A DNA stretch of 64,000 nt from Leptodactylus fallax (Eukaryota > Chordata > Amphibia > Anura > Leptodactylidae): contig CAMRHE010000502.1 in assembly GCA_947044405.1 (NCBI GenBank), positions 620,001 through 684,000 on the forward strand, given 5' to 3'. Below the pieces are notes generated by a model. It did no database searches, had not been told where the DNA came from, and worked only from the letters and a program-made list of their open reading frames with translations. Below, piece by piece: positions 10,998 through 23,299 of this stretch (position 1 is its first letter; every line of letters begins with the position of its first letter). A program made the translations under genes and the position numbers.

Positions 10998-13099
10998 TAA
11001 ATAAGCCCTCTACTAAGAAGAGTTAAGTAAAAGGAAAACAATCTCAAATTGAAGAATTATAAACTGTTTTTTTAATCTATATCATAAACAAATTAAAATA
11101 AATATAAAGGAGTCCTTCACAATGAATGTGATATGAAATTATAAAAATAAAACATTTTTTTTATATATATATATTATGTACCTTATTCTGCCAATGTAAA
11201 ATGTCTACTTTTTCTACAAGATAAAAGATCTTATGCTGCGTTCATATCTGAGCTGTTTTGTCGGTTCTTCTTGTCCATCAGAGGAAAGAAATGGATAAAT
11301 TCTATGACTACCAGGAACAGAGCCCAGAAGACCACATTGAATATAATGGTGTCCATTGGGTGTTTGTTGGGTGTCCGTTTTGTTGGACCTGTGGTGGATG
11401 GACACCCGGGGCAGATATGAACTTAATGTAACATAGCAAGTTATGCATAAAAATAACAAAAATTATGGCTGATAAAATGATGTGAGGAAAGTGACTTAAA
11501 TAAATTGTATAATTGCTTATACGATAGGTGTTTTATACAATATGAACCTTTATTACCAACAATTAAAGAGGACCTTTCACTTCGGCCATCAACTCTAGTT
11601 CTTGTCATCCTTTAACCCCTTCCTGACATGCCCCATAATACTGTGGCTCAGCGGGTAATGATCGCTGCGTCTATTGACATGGTGGTCCAGTAAAGATGGC
11701 TGCTGTGGCACAGCACCCAATCACTTCCTATGTTTACAAGGGGGTATATAATAGTGCCACCCTCTGATATCTGTGTATGTACCAACCAACCAACCAATCA
11801 CAGCACAGAAGGGAGGTTCAAAGTAGAAGAACCCACCCTGTACTTCCCTATTCTAGTTACTGTTGCTGTACAGTTGGATATCTTCTATACCAGCGTCCCA
11901 CTCTAAAAAAAAAACCCAGAAAGGCCTCCATAGGACCCTGTGAGAGCAACCACTTGGACAAGTATAAAGACAAAAGGATCATAAAGTCGCAGGTCATGGA
12001 TCTTGCAACAGGATAATGACCCAAAAGACACAGCTCAAAACACCCAAGAATGGTGAAGAGGATAACATTGGACTATTCTGAAGTGGCCTTCTATGAGCCC
12101 TGACCTAAATCCTATTGAGCATCTTTGGAAGGAGCTGAAACATGCCATCTGGAAAAGGCACCCTTCAAACCTGAGACAACTGGAGCAGTTTGCTCATGAG
12201 GAGTGGCCAAAATACCTGCTGAGATGTGCAGAAGTCTCATTGACAGTTACAGGAATCGTTTGATTGCAGGGATTGCCTCAAAAGGTTGTGAAACAAAATA
12301 TTAAATTACAGGAACCCTCATTTCTGTCCAGGCCTGTTTCATGAGTTTTCTTTTTTTAAAAATCCTGTTGAAGCCTGGTTGGAAAGCAATGTCTGACTTT
12401 CATTTGATCATTTTCATAGAATTTGTATATATTATTACTTTTGTCAGATTCAAGTTATTTCTGTGACCATTGTGGGTTTTTCTTTCATTAAATGAGGGAG
12501 GACCAACAATTTTGTCCACGTATGTATATGCATTCATATATTTCCTGATGAGTGTTATGTCCAAAATGGGGGTCATTTGTTATGGCTTTTTAGTGTACAG
12601 ATATCTCAGGGGCTTGGCAAATTCAACAAAAACTGCCCTCCAAGAGCCAAAAAGCGCACATGTACCCATACAGCAGGTTATGACCACATATAGGGTATTG
12701 TTGTATTTGTGAGAAATTGAGTAACGGGCTGTGGGTTTTTTTTTCTCCTTTAACCCTGTGTGAAAATTAAAATATTGCATCTAAACTGACGTTTTATTGG
12801 AAAAAAAAGCAATTTTTCACTTATATATCCCATTGGATATAAATTGCGTGAAAAACCTGTGAAGTCCAAATACTCACTATAACTCTTAATACTGTAAATT
12901 CCTAGAGGCATCTAGTTTCCAAAATGGGATCACTTTTGGGTGTTTAGGGGCACAATTCAATATGCCCTTCAAAAATGGTGCTAAACACTAGCCCCTTTAT
13001 AAATTCAATGAGGGGTCTAGTTTCCAAAACAATACACTGTCCACCAAATCTACGCCATGAATCAATGTGTGCTGTTGTAGTGTTCCAACAGTTCAATGG
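10998..13099. other. Intergenic DNA with piggyBac scrap and Tc1 fragment
   Basis: It matches 47900-50117 of unit 3. At 11777-11985 lies a decayed stretch that in unit 3 continues into piggyBac-like transposase; only a KYKDKR-type piece is left here. At 11986 it is broken by a Tc1 fragment. After 12524 come phrases such as tagtttccaaaatggg that recur at about 50060. No host gene is seen. Confidence 0.65.
11986..12523 (+). mobile_element. 5'-truncated Tc1 fragment, second family
   Basis: It begins in the middle of the transposase (LQQDNDPKDTAQNTQEW, second catalytic Asp), passes [11 protein letters not shown], and ends with the terminal repeat tttgtccacg at TA. It is close to the 2603-3500 copy. 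The left end is absent and the surrounding unit lost about 500 bp here compared with 49050-49605. Confidence 0.85.
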
Positions 13100-16000
13100 T
13101 CATTATAAAAGATGAATGGGAAAGGCGGGCATCCTTATTGCTTGCCATTGTGGATATCAAAGCTTTCAGAGAGGAGGCCATTCGTGAGGACTCTGGCTGA
13201 GGGGGAAGAGTATAAATTCAGCATTGCAGTGAGTATCGTGCCGGAAAATCCCATTTTGTCTAACACTGCAAAAGCGAATGCTCTGTTGATGCGGTCAAAT
13301 GCCTTTTCAGCATCCAAAGCAACTAGCAGGGAAGGGACACTTTTTCATTACAGTCTAAGTGGAGGATGCGTCTCATGTCATCAGGGACCTGGCAGCCTTT
13401 AACAAACCCCACCTGATCTACTCCATTTAGGGTAGGTAAAATCGGGGCCAGACGGGCTGCTAGTATCTTGGCATAGATCTTGTTGTCAGAATTCAATAGT
13501 GAAAGTGGCTGGAAATTTTGTGGGGAATCAGGAAATTTTACTGGTTCAGATAGGGTAATGGTTAGTGCTGGGAGGGACGATCCAGACATGGCCTGGTTGC
13601 AGATGTTCAATAAGTGGGGAGAGAGTATATGCTAGAACTGCAAGAGGTATTCATTGGAGAATCCATCTGGACCAGGGTTTTGAGAGTCTTCTGGAGTTCT
13701 GTAAGAGTGATAGGATTGTTCAGGGGAGATAGGTGGTCTTTTGATAGTGTTGGGAGCTGCAAGTGAGCTAGAAAGTCAGAGATTAAGTCTGAATGGTTCA
13801 GAGGTAGAGGAGATTGTTCATGCAGATTGTAAAGTTGAACGGAGTATGTCCTGAAGGATTCAGCGATGTCCCTGGGGTCCCTCAGTTTGCTGGCTGTAGA
13901 TGAATGTTTAATACATGGGATTTTGGGTTTTATAGCTCTAGCTTTTAATAGTTGTGCTAAAATTTTGCCAGCTTCATTACTTTGGTAGTATTTAGCTTCA
14001 GATTTTTTTCAGTGCTTTCTCATAATCTTGGACATGAAGGAGACTTATCTGGTGTTTCATCTGGAAGATTTGGTCAATGAGTCCATGGGAAGATTGCTGT
14101 GAAAGAGTGTGGGCTGTCCATCATCATTCTGGGCTGTGATACCTAGTCTTTCTAGTGCACTTTGATGTTCCGATCCATTCGTTAATGTAGGACAAACCCA
14201 GCTACCACTCTCACCTTGGATTAAATACTAGGCTCTCTATGTTGCTGTGACTATATCACAACACAACAAGGTGAGAAACCAACTGGCCGATTTACTTTCA
14301 AGAACCTATATTTCCATTATTTACAGATTTACACGATGTGCCGCTCGGCGTTTGTCTTTTTCTTTTGAGCTTTCATGGGAAGATTGCGTCTTGTTTGTGT
14401 TTTCCAAGTAAATTAAGTGGGAGGGAGTGTTGGCAATTTCTTGTCTCTATGGGTCAGTTTAATCAGGGTTCCTCAGATGAATGCCTTATGCGTATTCCAT
14501 AGGGTGTAATGGTTGGAAGCAAGGGAGAGCTAATGGCGAAAAATTCCTTAAGATCCTTCTCTATCTCAGGTTTATATGTGGAGTGGCTTAAGATGAAGGT
14601 GTTATTTCTCCATATTTTTGAAGTCGATATTGGAAGTGACTCCTCTACTTCAAATGTAATGGCTGCATGGTCAGACAACGTAAACAGTCTGATAGTGGAA
14701 GATTTTGTACATGTAGGGTGGGCATGTCCACTAGAAACATGTCAATGTGAGAGTTTGTATGATGCTTGGAGGAGTAGTGGGTGTAGTCTTTTTCAGAGGC
14801 ATGTTGTTCTAGAAATACATCATGTAGGCTTTCTCAGAGAAAATTGGGAAAGACAATGGTTCAGTAGTCTGGATCGGTTTGTGTTGTCCTTAGCAGAGTC
14901 CATAATGGTGTTGAAATCCCCACAAATCAGCAATGCGCCTTTTTGGATTTTGCTGACGTGACAACGTACTTTGTTTAGGAAAGCAAGAGAACACTGATGA
15001 GGTGCATAGATATTAACAATGGTGTAAGGGGAGTTGTTGATGAGGCACACCATGATGATACATCTGTCTAGAGGGGCTGTCTTGTTGTCAAGTAAAGAAA
15101 AAGCAGTGGAATTTCTAAAGGCTACGAACACTCCTCTTTTCTTCTTGGTATGATGATCATGAAGAGTGATTGGAAAGGAGGGGGGGTCTAACTGTGAAGG
15201 GGTCAGTTGGTAGTAGATGGGTCTCTTGAACGCACATGACATCATTCTGGAGAGAGAGAGTGCTTCTTTCCACAGGATGGACACTTTTTTGAGGGCTATT
15301 CAAGCCCCGGGTATGAATGGAGGTAAATTTAATCACCATAGCACAGATATGAGGCTGCTGCACTAAATTATGTAAAAAGAAGGGTAGTAGAGTACCCATT
15401 AGAGGCTGCAAAATCACCCATTTTGGTTTCAATGTGGGATACTCTGCCTTCCAAAACCGCAACTGAGGATTGTAGCAGTACTAGGAGTTGAGACATGTCT
15501 GTTTGTAGGGAGCTGCGGAGAGCCAGCAGCATGTCCTTCAGGGTGCTTTCAGGTGCTGGATCATTAGAGGTGTGAAACACATCAAGGCCTTCTTACGTGG
15601 TTGGCAGGGAGACTTGGGATAAAGGGCAGCTGGGAGTGTAGTCACTCTTGGAAGGAGGATCCAGTCATGGTTGTTGCTTCACCGGGCTACTAAAAGGAGA
15701 CAGTGAAGTTGGAGCTTGGGCTTTAGGTTGTGGAAAGGGTTGCGAGTTCTGAGGAGGAAGATTCCGGACAGCACAATGGATATTTTCTGGGGTAGGATGC
15801 AAGTATAAGCAGGGGTATCCATTGAGTGATTAGGGACAGCGTCGGTCATCTAGTCCCCAGAGCCCATTAAATCGGTGGGGGAGGGAATGGGGGAAGCAGT
15901 TCAGTAGGGTTCGGAGTGGTGTGACCATTTTCAGCATTTCTGCTGCGGTCATATTCGAAGTAATTGGTCAGATTTTACACCATCCTCTGTGGCCTCTTTG

Positions 16001-16320
16001 GGAGTGCAGGCAGTCTGGTAAGAGATGAGTAGCGGCAGTCTCCGGAAGGAAGATGGCAGTGGCTCAAGTAGATGGAGTAGGCCGCCATCCGTTCATGTAG
16101 GCCGCCTAAAAGCTACCAAAGTGGAATACTGCCTTGATAAGTGTATTGGGCGTAGGGGGAAGCCCCGGGGCAGATTGGTGTAAGAATATTGCAGGATGGT
16201 AGATAATTGTGTTAGGTTAGAGGTAGCAGGTAGAGGAATGCCAGACTGCACGTCCTGATGCTGTGCCAGCAAGCCACGCCCCACCAACTGTTTGGGAATT
16301 TCTAAAACAGAAGCCATTCA
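13100..16320 (-). mobile_element. L1-like LINE, degenerate, copy 1
   Basis: Read on the minus strand from about 16320 down. A possible ORF1 piece with coiled-coil character lies at 15580-15368. The endonuclease part follows: TRGLNSPQ and CVQETHL near 15330-15420, then VNIYAPH and CGDFNTIMDS near 14880-15040. Next come SDHAAITFEVE (14678), and the RT parts [20 protein letters not shown] (13610-13323) and DAEKAFDRINRAF (13317-13135). The copy stops inside RT, so the 3' end is missing. Many stops and frameshifts are present. It is inherited within the array, since 54990-57540 is the sister copy. Confidence 0.85.
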
Positions 16321-16846
16321 AAGCCCCTTCACAACTAAAATTAGACTATTGAAAAATGGATTTTGAAAAAGTTCTTATAAATTTGGAAAATTGCTGTTGA
16401 ACTTTTAAGCCTTATAATGTCAAAAAAATTTGGATGTTCAAAGTTTGATGCCAACATAAATCATGGATATGGTAAATTTTTATATATGAAGTCATATGGG
16501 TGGTATCATTATCAGTTTGTAAAGAAGATAATTTCAAACTTTTTAAATTGAGTATTTTTCCAAATATTCACCAAATTTTCAGATTTTTTTTTTATCAACA
16601 AATTATCAGTAACATAAAGAACAATATGTCAGAAAAAAACATTTCAAACAAACTTTGGTAAGTTAAAGTGTTCCAAAGTTGTTCCTATATAAAGTGACAC
16701 ATGACAGATTTGGAAAATTGAGCTCTGTCAGAAAGACTAAACCTGGCTGCAGCAGGAAGGGTTAATAGACACCAATCCACTGATTCAGGAACATTTGGAA
16801 TTTTTTTCTCTAGCCCCCCACCACACCTGAGTAATAAGAGCAGCTC

Positions 16847-17024
16847 ATTTTGGTGCCTGATATGGTATAATTATGTCTAATGCCAAGTAGGTGGTGTGAG
16901 GAAGAGACAGGCAAGGGGGAATGACTCAGACTCCAATTAAAGGTGGACTGTGTCTGAGTCGCGTCGGTTGCCTGATACTACCCACTTGACATTAGTAAGT
17001 TAGTTAGCATATCAGTCACCAAAA
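16847..17024. repeat. Inverted-repeat hairpin upstream of OR-B
   Basis: The left arm ttttggtgcctgatatgg and the right arm ending atatcagtcaccaaaa are imperfect reverse complements over about 55 bp, with about 70 bp between them. Related hairpins lie at 3684-3805, 21427-21550, 36137-36325 and 57937-58125, always roughly 550-630 bp before an OR start codon. It could be an old MITE copied with the array. Confidence 0.6.
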
Positions 17025-17214
17025 CTAACTGCATTGATTGCTCAGGAATGGTGGGAGCTAGAGAAAAAAAAAAATCTTACTGTGCTGGAATCAGTGGAGC
17101 GAAACCTATTTACACATGCAAAGAGTCCAAATTGGTGGAGGTAGAGAAAAGTCTTCTTCAAGTATTATATTTCCTGCTAAACTACAGATAAATAATAAGT
17201 CTCACCTGAGACTT

Positions 17215-17315
17215 ATTATTTTTCATCTCTAATTTTCAATGTCTTCAGTGCCAATATTTCCCCAATCTGATGGACTATTATCTCTAATTGTCCATCCTGC
17301 AGGGATTTCAGGTTT
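17215..17315 (+). promoter_or_regulatory. Conserved block upstream of OR-B (candidate)
   Basis: It carries the same tcaatgtcttcag, gactattatctctaattgtc and cctgcagggatttcagg elements found before every OR here. The ctaattg core resembles a homeodomain site. The promoter role is not shown by sequence alone. Confidence 0.35.
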
Positions 17316-17605
17316 ACATATATGCAGGGAAGAATTTTCTAAGTCATTTTTATTTTCAAAAGAAACCAGTTCACGCCTTTGTGCAGAAAATATTCTCTTC
17401 AGAAGCATTAACCCTTGATGCAAGTCTGTCTTTGAAGTGCACTGGAATTAGAAGTAAGACTGACATTACCTGAAGACAAATGCAAAAAAAAATCTTTAAA
17501 AAATTAATAAAATTCTCAATCCATCTAAGACTAATTTATCATAAGTTAAGTTCATCAATGTTTCCTCATAGTAACGCTTTACAAGACTTCATATAACGTC
17601 TAGAG

Positions 17606-18538
17606 ATGAAGGTGGATGATGTGAACTCTACCACATTTACTGAGTTCCTAATATTGGGATTCCCCGAGCTGAATGATTACAAGTTGCCTTTCTTTTCTGT
17701 TATTCTGCTCTTGTATTTCATGACTATATGTGAAAACCTCTTGATCATCTCACTGGTGTCCACAAGCCAACGTCTCCAGTCTCCAATGTATTTCTTCCTT
17801 GGACATTTGGCATTTGCAGATATATTCCTTATAACAAGCGTTGTTCCCAAGTTTTTGGAGGTTATCATAAGGGAAGGGAGCACTATACCTTATGTTGATT
17901 GTTTAGCTCAGTTTCAACTGTATGGAGGAACAGTCTGCACAGAAAGTTATTTGCTCACGGCCATGTCCTATGACCGGTACTTGGCCATCTGTAAACCTCT
18001 ACATTATATCTCTATAATGAGTGTGAAGCTTAGATACAGCCTGATCTTCTCGTCCTGGGTCCTCAGCTTTGTAATTGTATTCATATCACTTTCGTTGTTA
18101 GCTGAATTAGATTTCTGTGGCCCAAATATTAACTATTTCTTTTGTGACTTTGCTCCTCTAATAGAACTGTCTTGCTCAGACACAACCGGTATGAGTATTA
18201 ACATGACTATGCTCTCAGTTCTTGTCGTTCTGATAAATTTCTTATGTATAATGATATCATATACCTGTATTTTCCGCACCATTTTTGGTATTTCCACCAC
18301 GTCAGGCCGACAAAAAACTTTTTTCACCTGTAGCTCTCACTTGGTGGTGGTTTCTATCTATTATGTCTCAATGTTTATGATCTATACTGTCCCTAACAGA
18401 GGATATTTATTGAGTGTTAATAAGTTTATATCACTTATCTTTATTGTTCTATACCCCCTTCTAAACCCTGTTATATACAGTCTAAGGAACAAAGAGATTC
18501 AGTCTTCTGTGATGAAATATATGAGAGTCTCTGGTTAA
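17606..18538 (+). CDS. Olfactory receptor OR-B (intact, class II, family 11-like)
   Basis: A seven-pass odorant receptor, 310 residues, the usual OR length, in one uninterrupted exon. The N-terminus MKVDDVNSTTF has an N-glycosylation site (NST). TM1 is about residues 25-48 and contains ENLLI, where most ORs have GNLLI. PMYFFLGHLAFADI marks TM2, the Cys of YVDCLAQ makes the usual extracellular bridge, and MSYDRYLAICKPLHY ends TM3 (G-protein coupling). Then come the AELDFCGPN loop, SGRQKTFFTCSSHL at TM6 and PLLNPVIYSLRN in TM7. The role is ligand detection at the olfactory neuron membrane with signalling through G-olf; the ligand is unknown. The start is the first ATG, shared by all six copies. 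It is 23/310 residues different from OR-F. The family number is a guess. Confidence 0.96.
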   Translation: MKVDDVNSTTFTEFLILGFPELNDYKLPFFSVILLLYFMTICENLLIISLVSTSQRLQSPMYFFLGHLAFADIFLITSVVPKFLEVIIREGSTIPYVDCLAQFQLYGGTVCTESYLLTAMSYDRYLAICKPLHYISIMSVKLRYSLIFSSWVLSFVIVFISLSLLAELDFCGPNINYFFCDFAPLIELSCSDTTGMSINMTMLSVLVVLINFLCIMISYTCIFRTIFGISTTSGRQKTFFTCSSHLVVVSIYYVSMFMIYTVPNRGYLLSVNKFISLIFIVLYPLLNPVIYSLRNKEIQSSVMKYMRVSG

Positions 18539-19085
18539 AAAATATATGTGAAGATCAAAAAAACTTTTTTTTAAGGCTTTTACTAAAAAACTATATTTAA
18601 AACTATCAAATTATTTAATTTAACCAAAATATAAATAGAAAATCCTGTGAATTCTAATTATCATTATTATTATAATTTATAACAAACTAAAAAAGTTAAA
18701 GGGGAAGTATCATCAGATGACATTTTGATTAAATCAGGATATTATTATATACAGTCATAATAACATGTATTACAATGATTCATGATCTAAACATATTGGA
18801 ATAAATTATTTGTTTGTTTTTATTTTATTTTCTCAATATCTACATAAGACAAATATCTTGATGCTTTCATTTTGATTGTTATAAGATTAGGAGAGCAGGG
18901 CTTGTGTGGCAGAACTCAACAGGAGGTTGTTCCAAACATCTGGGAGAACTAAGCACAGATATTTTGTGTCTTCATGTCATTCCAGACAGACTGGATGATG
19001 GGGAGATCAGGGCTTTGTGTGGGCCATATCATCACTTCCAAGACTTTCCCTTGTTCTCCTTAAGCTGCAGGTAGTTCTTAATTTA
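18539..19085. other. 3' flank of OR-B with Tc1 remnant
   Basis: After the stop the DNA matches the flanks of OR-D and OR-F. At about 18890-19085 the minus strand looks like the catalytic end of a further Tc1/mariner transposase; the plus strand shows ccagacagactggatgatgg, the complement of an SPDLN-IQSVW type codon run. The sister remnant is at 60040-60315. The remnant is cut by the Tc1 insertion at 19086. Confidence 0.55.
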
Positions 19086-20680
19086 CAGTGGGTATGGAAA
19101 GCATTCAGACCCCTTTAAATTTTTCACTCTTTGTTGCATTGCAGCAATTTGCTTAAAGCAAAAAAGTTCCTTTTATTTCTCATTACTGTACACTCAGCTC
19201 CCCATCTTGACAGAAAAAAAACAGAAATGTAGATATTTTTGCAAATTTATTAAAAAATAAAAACTGAAATATCACATGACCATAAGTATTCAGAGCCTTT
19301 GCTGTGACCCTCATATATAACTCACATGCTGTCCATTTCCTTCTGATCCTCCTTGAGATGGTTCTACTCCTTCATTGGAGTCCAGCTGTGTTTAATTAAA
19401 CTGATTGGCCTTGATTAGGAAAGGCGCACACCTGTCTATATAAGACCTCACAGCTCACAGTGCATGTCAGAGCAAATGAGAATCAGGAGGTCAAAGGAAC
19501 TGCCCAAGGAGCTCAGAGACAGAAATGTGGCAAGGCACAGATCTGGCCAAGGTTACAAAGGAATGTCTGCAACACCCAAGGTTCCTAAGAGCACAGTGGT
19601 CTCCATAATCCTTAAATGGAAGAAGTTTGGGACGACCAGAACTCGTCCTAGACCTGGCTTTCCAGCCAAACTGAGCAATTGTGGGAGAAGAGTCTAAAGA
19701 GGTAAAGAAGAACCCAAAGATCACTGTGGCCGAGCTCCAGAGATGCAGTAGGGAGATGGGAGAAAGTTCTACAAAGTCAACTATCACTGCAGCCCTCCAC
19801 CAGTCAGGGCTTTATGGCAGAGTGGCCCGAAGGAAGCCTCTCCTCAGTGCAAGACATATGAAAGCCAAAAAACACATGAAGGACTCCCAGACTATGAGAA
19901 ATAAGATTCTCTGGTCTGATGAGACGAAGATTGAACTTTTTGGCATTAAGTCTAAGCGGTATGTGTGGAGAAAACCAGGCCCTGCTCATCACCTGCCCAA
20001 TACAATCTCAACAGTGAAACATGGTGGTGGCAGCATCATGCTATGGGGGACAGGACGACTGGTTGCAATTGAAGGAAAGATGAATACGGCCAAGTACAGA
20101 GATATCCTGGAAGAAAACCTCTTCCACAGTGCTTTGGACCTCAGACTGGGCCGAAGGTTCACCTTCCAACAAGACAATGACCCTAAGCACACAGCTAAAA
20201 TAACAAAGTAGCAGCTTCGGAACAACTCTGTGACCATTCCTGACTGGCCCAGCCAGAGCCCTGACCTCAACCCAATTGAGCATCTCTGGAGAGACCTGAA
20301 AATGGCTCCACCAACGTTCACCATCCAACCTGACGGAACTGGAGAGGATCTGCAAGGAAGAATGGCCGAGGATCCCCAAATCCAGATGTGAGAAACTTGT
20401 TGTATCATTCCCAAGAAGACTCCTGGCTGTACTAGCTCAGAAGGAAGCGGCTTCTACTCAATACTGAGCAAAGGCTCTGAATACTTATGGCCATGGGAGA
20501 TTTCAGTTTTTCTTTAATAAATTTGCAAAAATATCTACATTTCTGTTTTTTTCTGTCAAGATGGGGAGCTGAGTGCACATTAATGAGAAATAAAATGAAC
20601 TTTTTTGCTTTTAGCAAATGGCTGCAATGAAACAAAGAGTGAAACATCTAAAGGGGACTGAATACTTTCTGTACCCACTG
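19086..20680 (+). mobile_element. Tc1-like transposon, fourth family, copy D
   Basis: The ends CAGTGGGTATGGAAAGCATT and its inverted counterpart (...tactttctgtacccactg) are flanked by TA (19084-19085, 20681-20682). The inverted repeats are about 175 bp, including cagctccccatcttgac and its complement near 20560. The unoccupied site can be read in unit 3 near 60254 (ttcttaatttacttgtc). Confidence 0.93.
19464..20466 (+). pseudogene. DD34E Tc1 transposase, copy D (broken)
   Basis: The start is ATG 19464 (MSEQMRIRRSKELPKEL). The DNA-binding part with KVPKSTVVSIILKWKKF runs to a frameshift near 19690. The catalytic part is in the next frame: [21 protein letters not shown] and QQDNDPKHT. At about 20209 a TGG codon has become TAG. 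After it [11 protein letters not shown] is still readable, then the frame is lost again near 20310 before the terminal stop at about 20466. Spacing to the Glu is 34. Not functional. Confidence 0.92.
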
Positions 20681-21000
<320 letters not shown>

Positions 21001-22138
21001 ACACCCTCAATAGGGTAATTTTGTCAGCACCCCACAGCCTCCCAGCACCCTTTCCACATACACCTCTATCTGACACCTATAGCACACATTTAAAAGTCTC
21101 TCCCTAAGTGCTAAAGAGTTAAAATAAAAAAAAGCTTAGTGCCTTGGCTAGTGCTAAGGCACTAAACATTAGTGCACACTATATATGCAATTTATGTGAT
21201 CTCATCCCTTTTCTTTCACTAATCACATGGTAGCACCTGGGAGCACTAGTGAGTCTTGTCTTTCTGATACGATTTTATATTTATTTTTATTTATATCAGA
21301 AATAAAAGTGAAGTTTTATTATTTTCTACTCTATCAATTCCCTCCTGCAATTTAGATACATAAATCCTGATAGAGCTATAGGCAGGGCTGAACCTCCTGT
21401 ATTCAGACTAACTGGTCTTTAACATTACAGTTAGTTTTGGTGCCTGATATTCTACCTGCACTCTCTACAATCAAGTGGGCGGTGTCAGGCAGGTGCAGAC
21501 CACTCATTAACATTAGAGAGTGTATAGGAAACATCAGGACCGTAACTAACGGTTTGTTCAGGATAAGGGCAGGCTAGAGAAATAACTCCAACTGTGCCGG
21601 AGTCAGTGGAGCGCAGACTATTAAAGGATGTAAGGAGTTGGAGTTGGAGGAGGTGGTGAAATGTTCCCTTTAAGTATTATATTTGCTGCTAAACTTCAGA
21701 TAAATAAACTTTGTAGATATTTATCGGATTAAATCTTATGTTTAACTCAGTAATCCTCGACATCATCTGAGACTTATTATTTTTCCCTCCTTAATTTTCA
21801 ATGTCTTCAGAGCCAATATTTTCCCAATCTGATGGACTATTATCTCTAATTGTATATTCTGCAGGGATTTCAGGTTTAGATATTTACATTTTTATTTTCA
21901 GAGGAAACCAGTTCACATTTTTGTGCATAAATTATTATCCTGACATCTTAAGTTCACTTGAATTTGAAGTAAGACTGTTAAAAAAAAATAGAAATTCAAA
22001 ATAAGACAAATGTAAAAAATCTTTAAGAAGCTAAAAAATACTCAATCCAAAAATTTGCCTCGTAGAATATCTAAGTCAAGTTCATCAATGTGTCCTTATG
22101 GTAACACTTTACAAGAGTCCTTCATATAACATTTAGAG
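21001..22138 (+). other. Intergenic DNA and 5' flank of OR-C
   Basis: At 21001-21420 no feature is recognised. From 21424 it matches the OR-A flank: a hairpin at about 21427-21550 and a conserved OR upstream block at 21779-21875 (attttcaatgtcttcagagc, ctctaattgt, ctgcaggg). This is the left edge of array unit 2. Confidence 0.7.
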
Positions 22139-22377
22139 ATGAAGGTGGATGATGTGAACTCTAACACATTTACTGAATTTATTATATTGGGATTCCCAGT
22201 CTGAATGAAGACAAGTTGACTTTCTTCTCTGTTATTCTGCTCATATATTCCATGACAATATATGAAAATCTCTTGATCATTTCTATAGTGTCCACAAGCC
22301 AACGTCTCCAACTTCCAATGTATTTCTTCCTTGGACATTTGGCACTTGCAGACATAGTCCTTGTAACAAGTATTGTT
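22139..22377 (+). pseudogene. Olfactory receptor fragment OR-C
   Basis: Only the N-terminal third remains: MKVDDVNSNTFTEF, TM1, and a TM2 with PMYFFLGHLALADI. A deletion in the codons for GFPEL causes a frameshift and an early stop near 22202. Similarity ends at 22377, where the CR1-like LINE begins. The remaining OR codons are gone: the DNA after the LINE (34004 on) already corresponds to the region behind an OR stop codon. It lies in the same array position as OR-A and OR-E. Confidence 0.9.
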
Positions 22378-22443
22378 ATATAAGATCCATCGATAACTTG
22401 GAAAGGAGTTTATTGCTCACAGAGCAGATACTCGCTGGGGTAA

Positions 22444-23130
22444 GTGCAGAGGGGGATAGTAGCATGGAGGGGCAGGAACATGAGGCAGCTAGGAAAACAG
22501 AGAGGTAGAGGGAACGTTGCCAGGGAAGTTAGTCCTGGACTGGCACATCCCAACAAATTTGCTAAATTTGCAGATGAGGGGGATGTTAGTACAGGGGTAA
22601 CACTGCTGCTGCAAGGCATTTACTCTGACAGCCAGGGGAATGTCTGCTCCAGTAAGAAGGGGGATAGGAGTGCAGAGAAGACTAGACAGGTGCTGACAGT
22701 GGAGGATTCAATTATTAGGGGAACAGAAAGGGCAATTTGTCACAAAGACCGGGATCATGGAATGGTGTGTTGCATTCCTGGTGCTCGAGCTCGACACATT
22801 ACGGATTGGGTTGATAGATTACTGGGTGGGGCTGCTGTGGATCCAGTGGTCATGGTGCACGTTGGCAGAAATGACAAAGCTAGCAATAGGTGGAAGGTGC
22901 TTAAAAATTATTTCAGAGATCTAGGAAGCAAGCTGAAGGCAAGGACCTCCAAGGTGGTATTTTCATAAATACTACCTGTACCTCGGGCCACACAGGAAAG
23001 GCAGCGGGGGATTAGGGAGGTAACCAAGTGGCTTAAGAGCTGGTGTAGGAAGGAGGGGTTTGAGTTCCTGTAGAACTTGGCTGACTGTGGGCTATAGGTT
23101 CTATGGTAGGGATGGGCTGCACCTCAATGG
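22444..23130 (+). pseudogene. CR1-type ORF1 remnant with esterase-like domain
   Basis: The open stretch 22444-22968 contains LTVEDSIIRGTERAI (block with the nucleophile Ser, usually GDS) and VVMVHVGRNDK (block III, usually GTND), both features of the SGNH hydrolase domain known in CR1 ORF1 proteins. The catalytic Gly before DS is replaced by Glu. Reading continues in another frame to about 23130 with a TQERQRGIREV-type helix. Its role in the element is RNA/lipid-associated and not settled. Broken copy. Confidence 0.72.
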
Positions 23131-23299
23131 GGAGGGTGCAGATGTGCTGGTAGAGAAGATGGCTAGACGCTTGGAGGGGTGTTTATTCTAGGGACTAGGC
23201 TGGGAGGGTAACAGATATAGAGGGCTAGATAGTGTAGACATGGGAAGAAGGCTAAATAATTTAACTGGAGGTGGAGTGGGGGTGGGGTTAGAACAGTCA

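Larger units (their letters stand above)
16321..17605 (+). other. 5' flank of OR-B with hairpin
   Basis: It matches 35680-36882 and 57541-58755. It contains an inverted repeat at 16847-17024 (arms of about 55 bp, beginning ttttggtgcctgatat and ending in its imperfect complement) and a conserved block at 17215-17315. No coding sequence is seen. Confidence 0.75.

Noticed and set aside
17677..17883. Minus-strand open frames inside the OR genes (also near 18133, 37410, 58827 and 59283)
   Set aside because: Antisense shadows of conserved OR codons; they appear at the same place in every copy for that reason.
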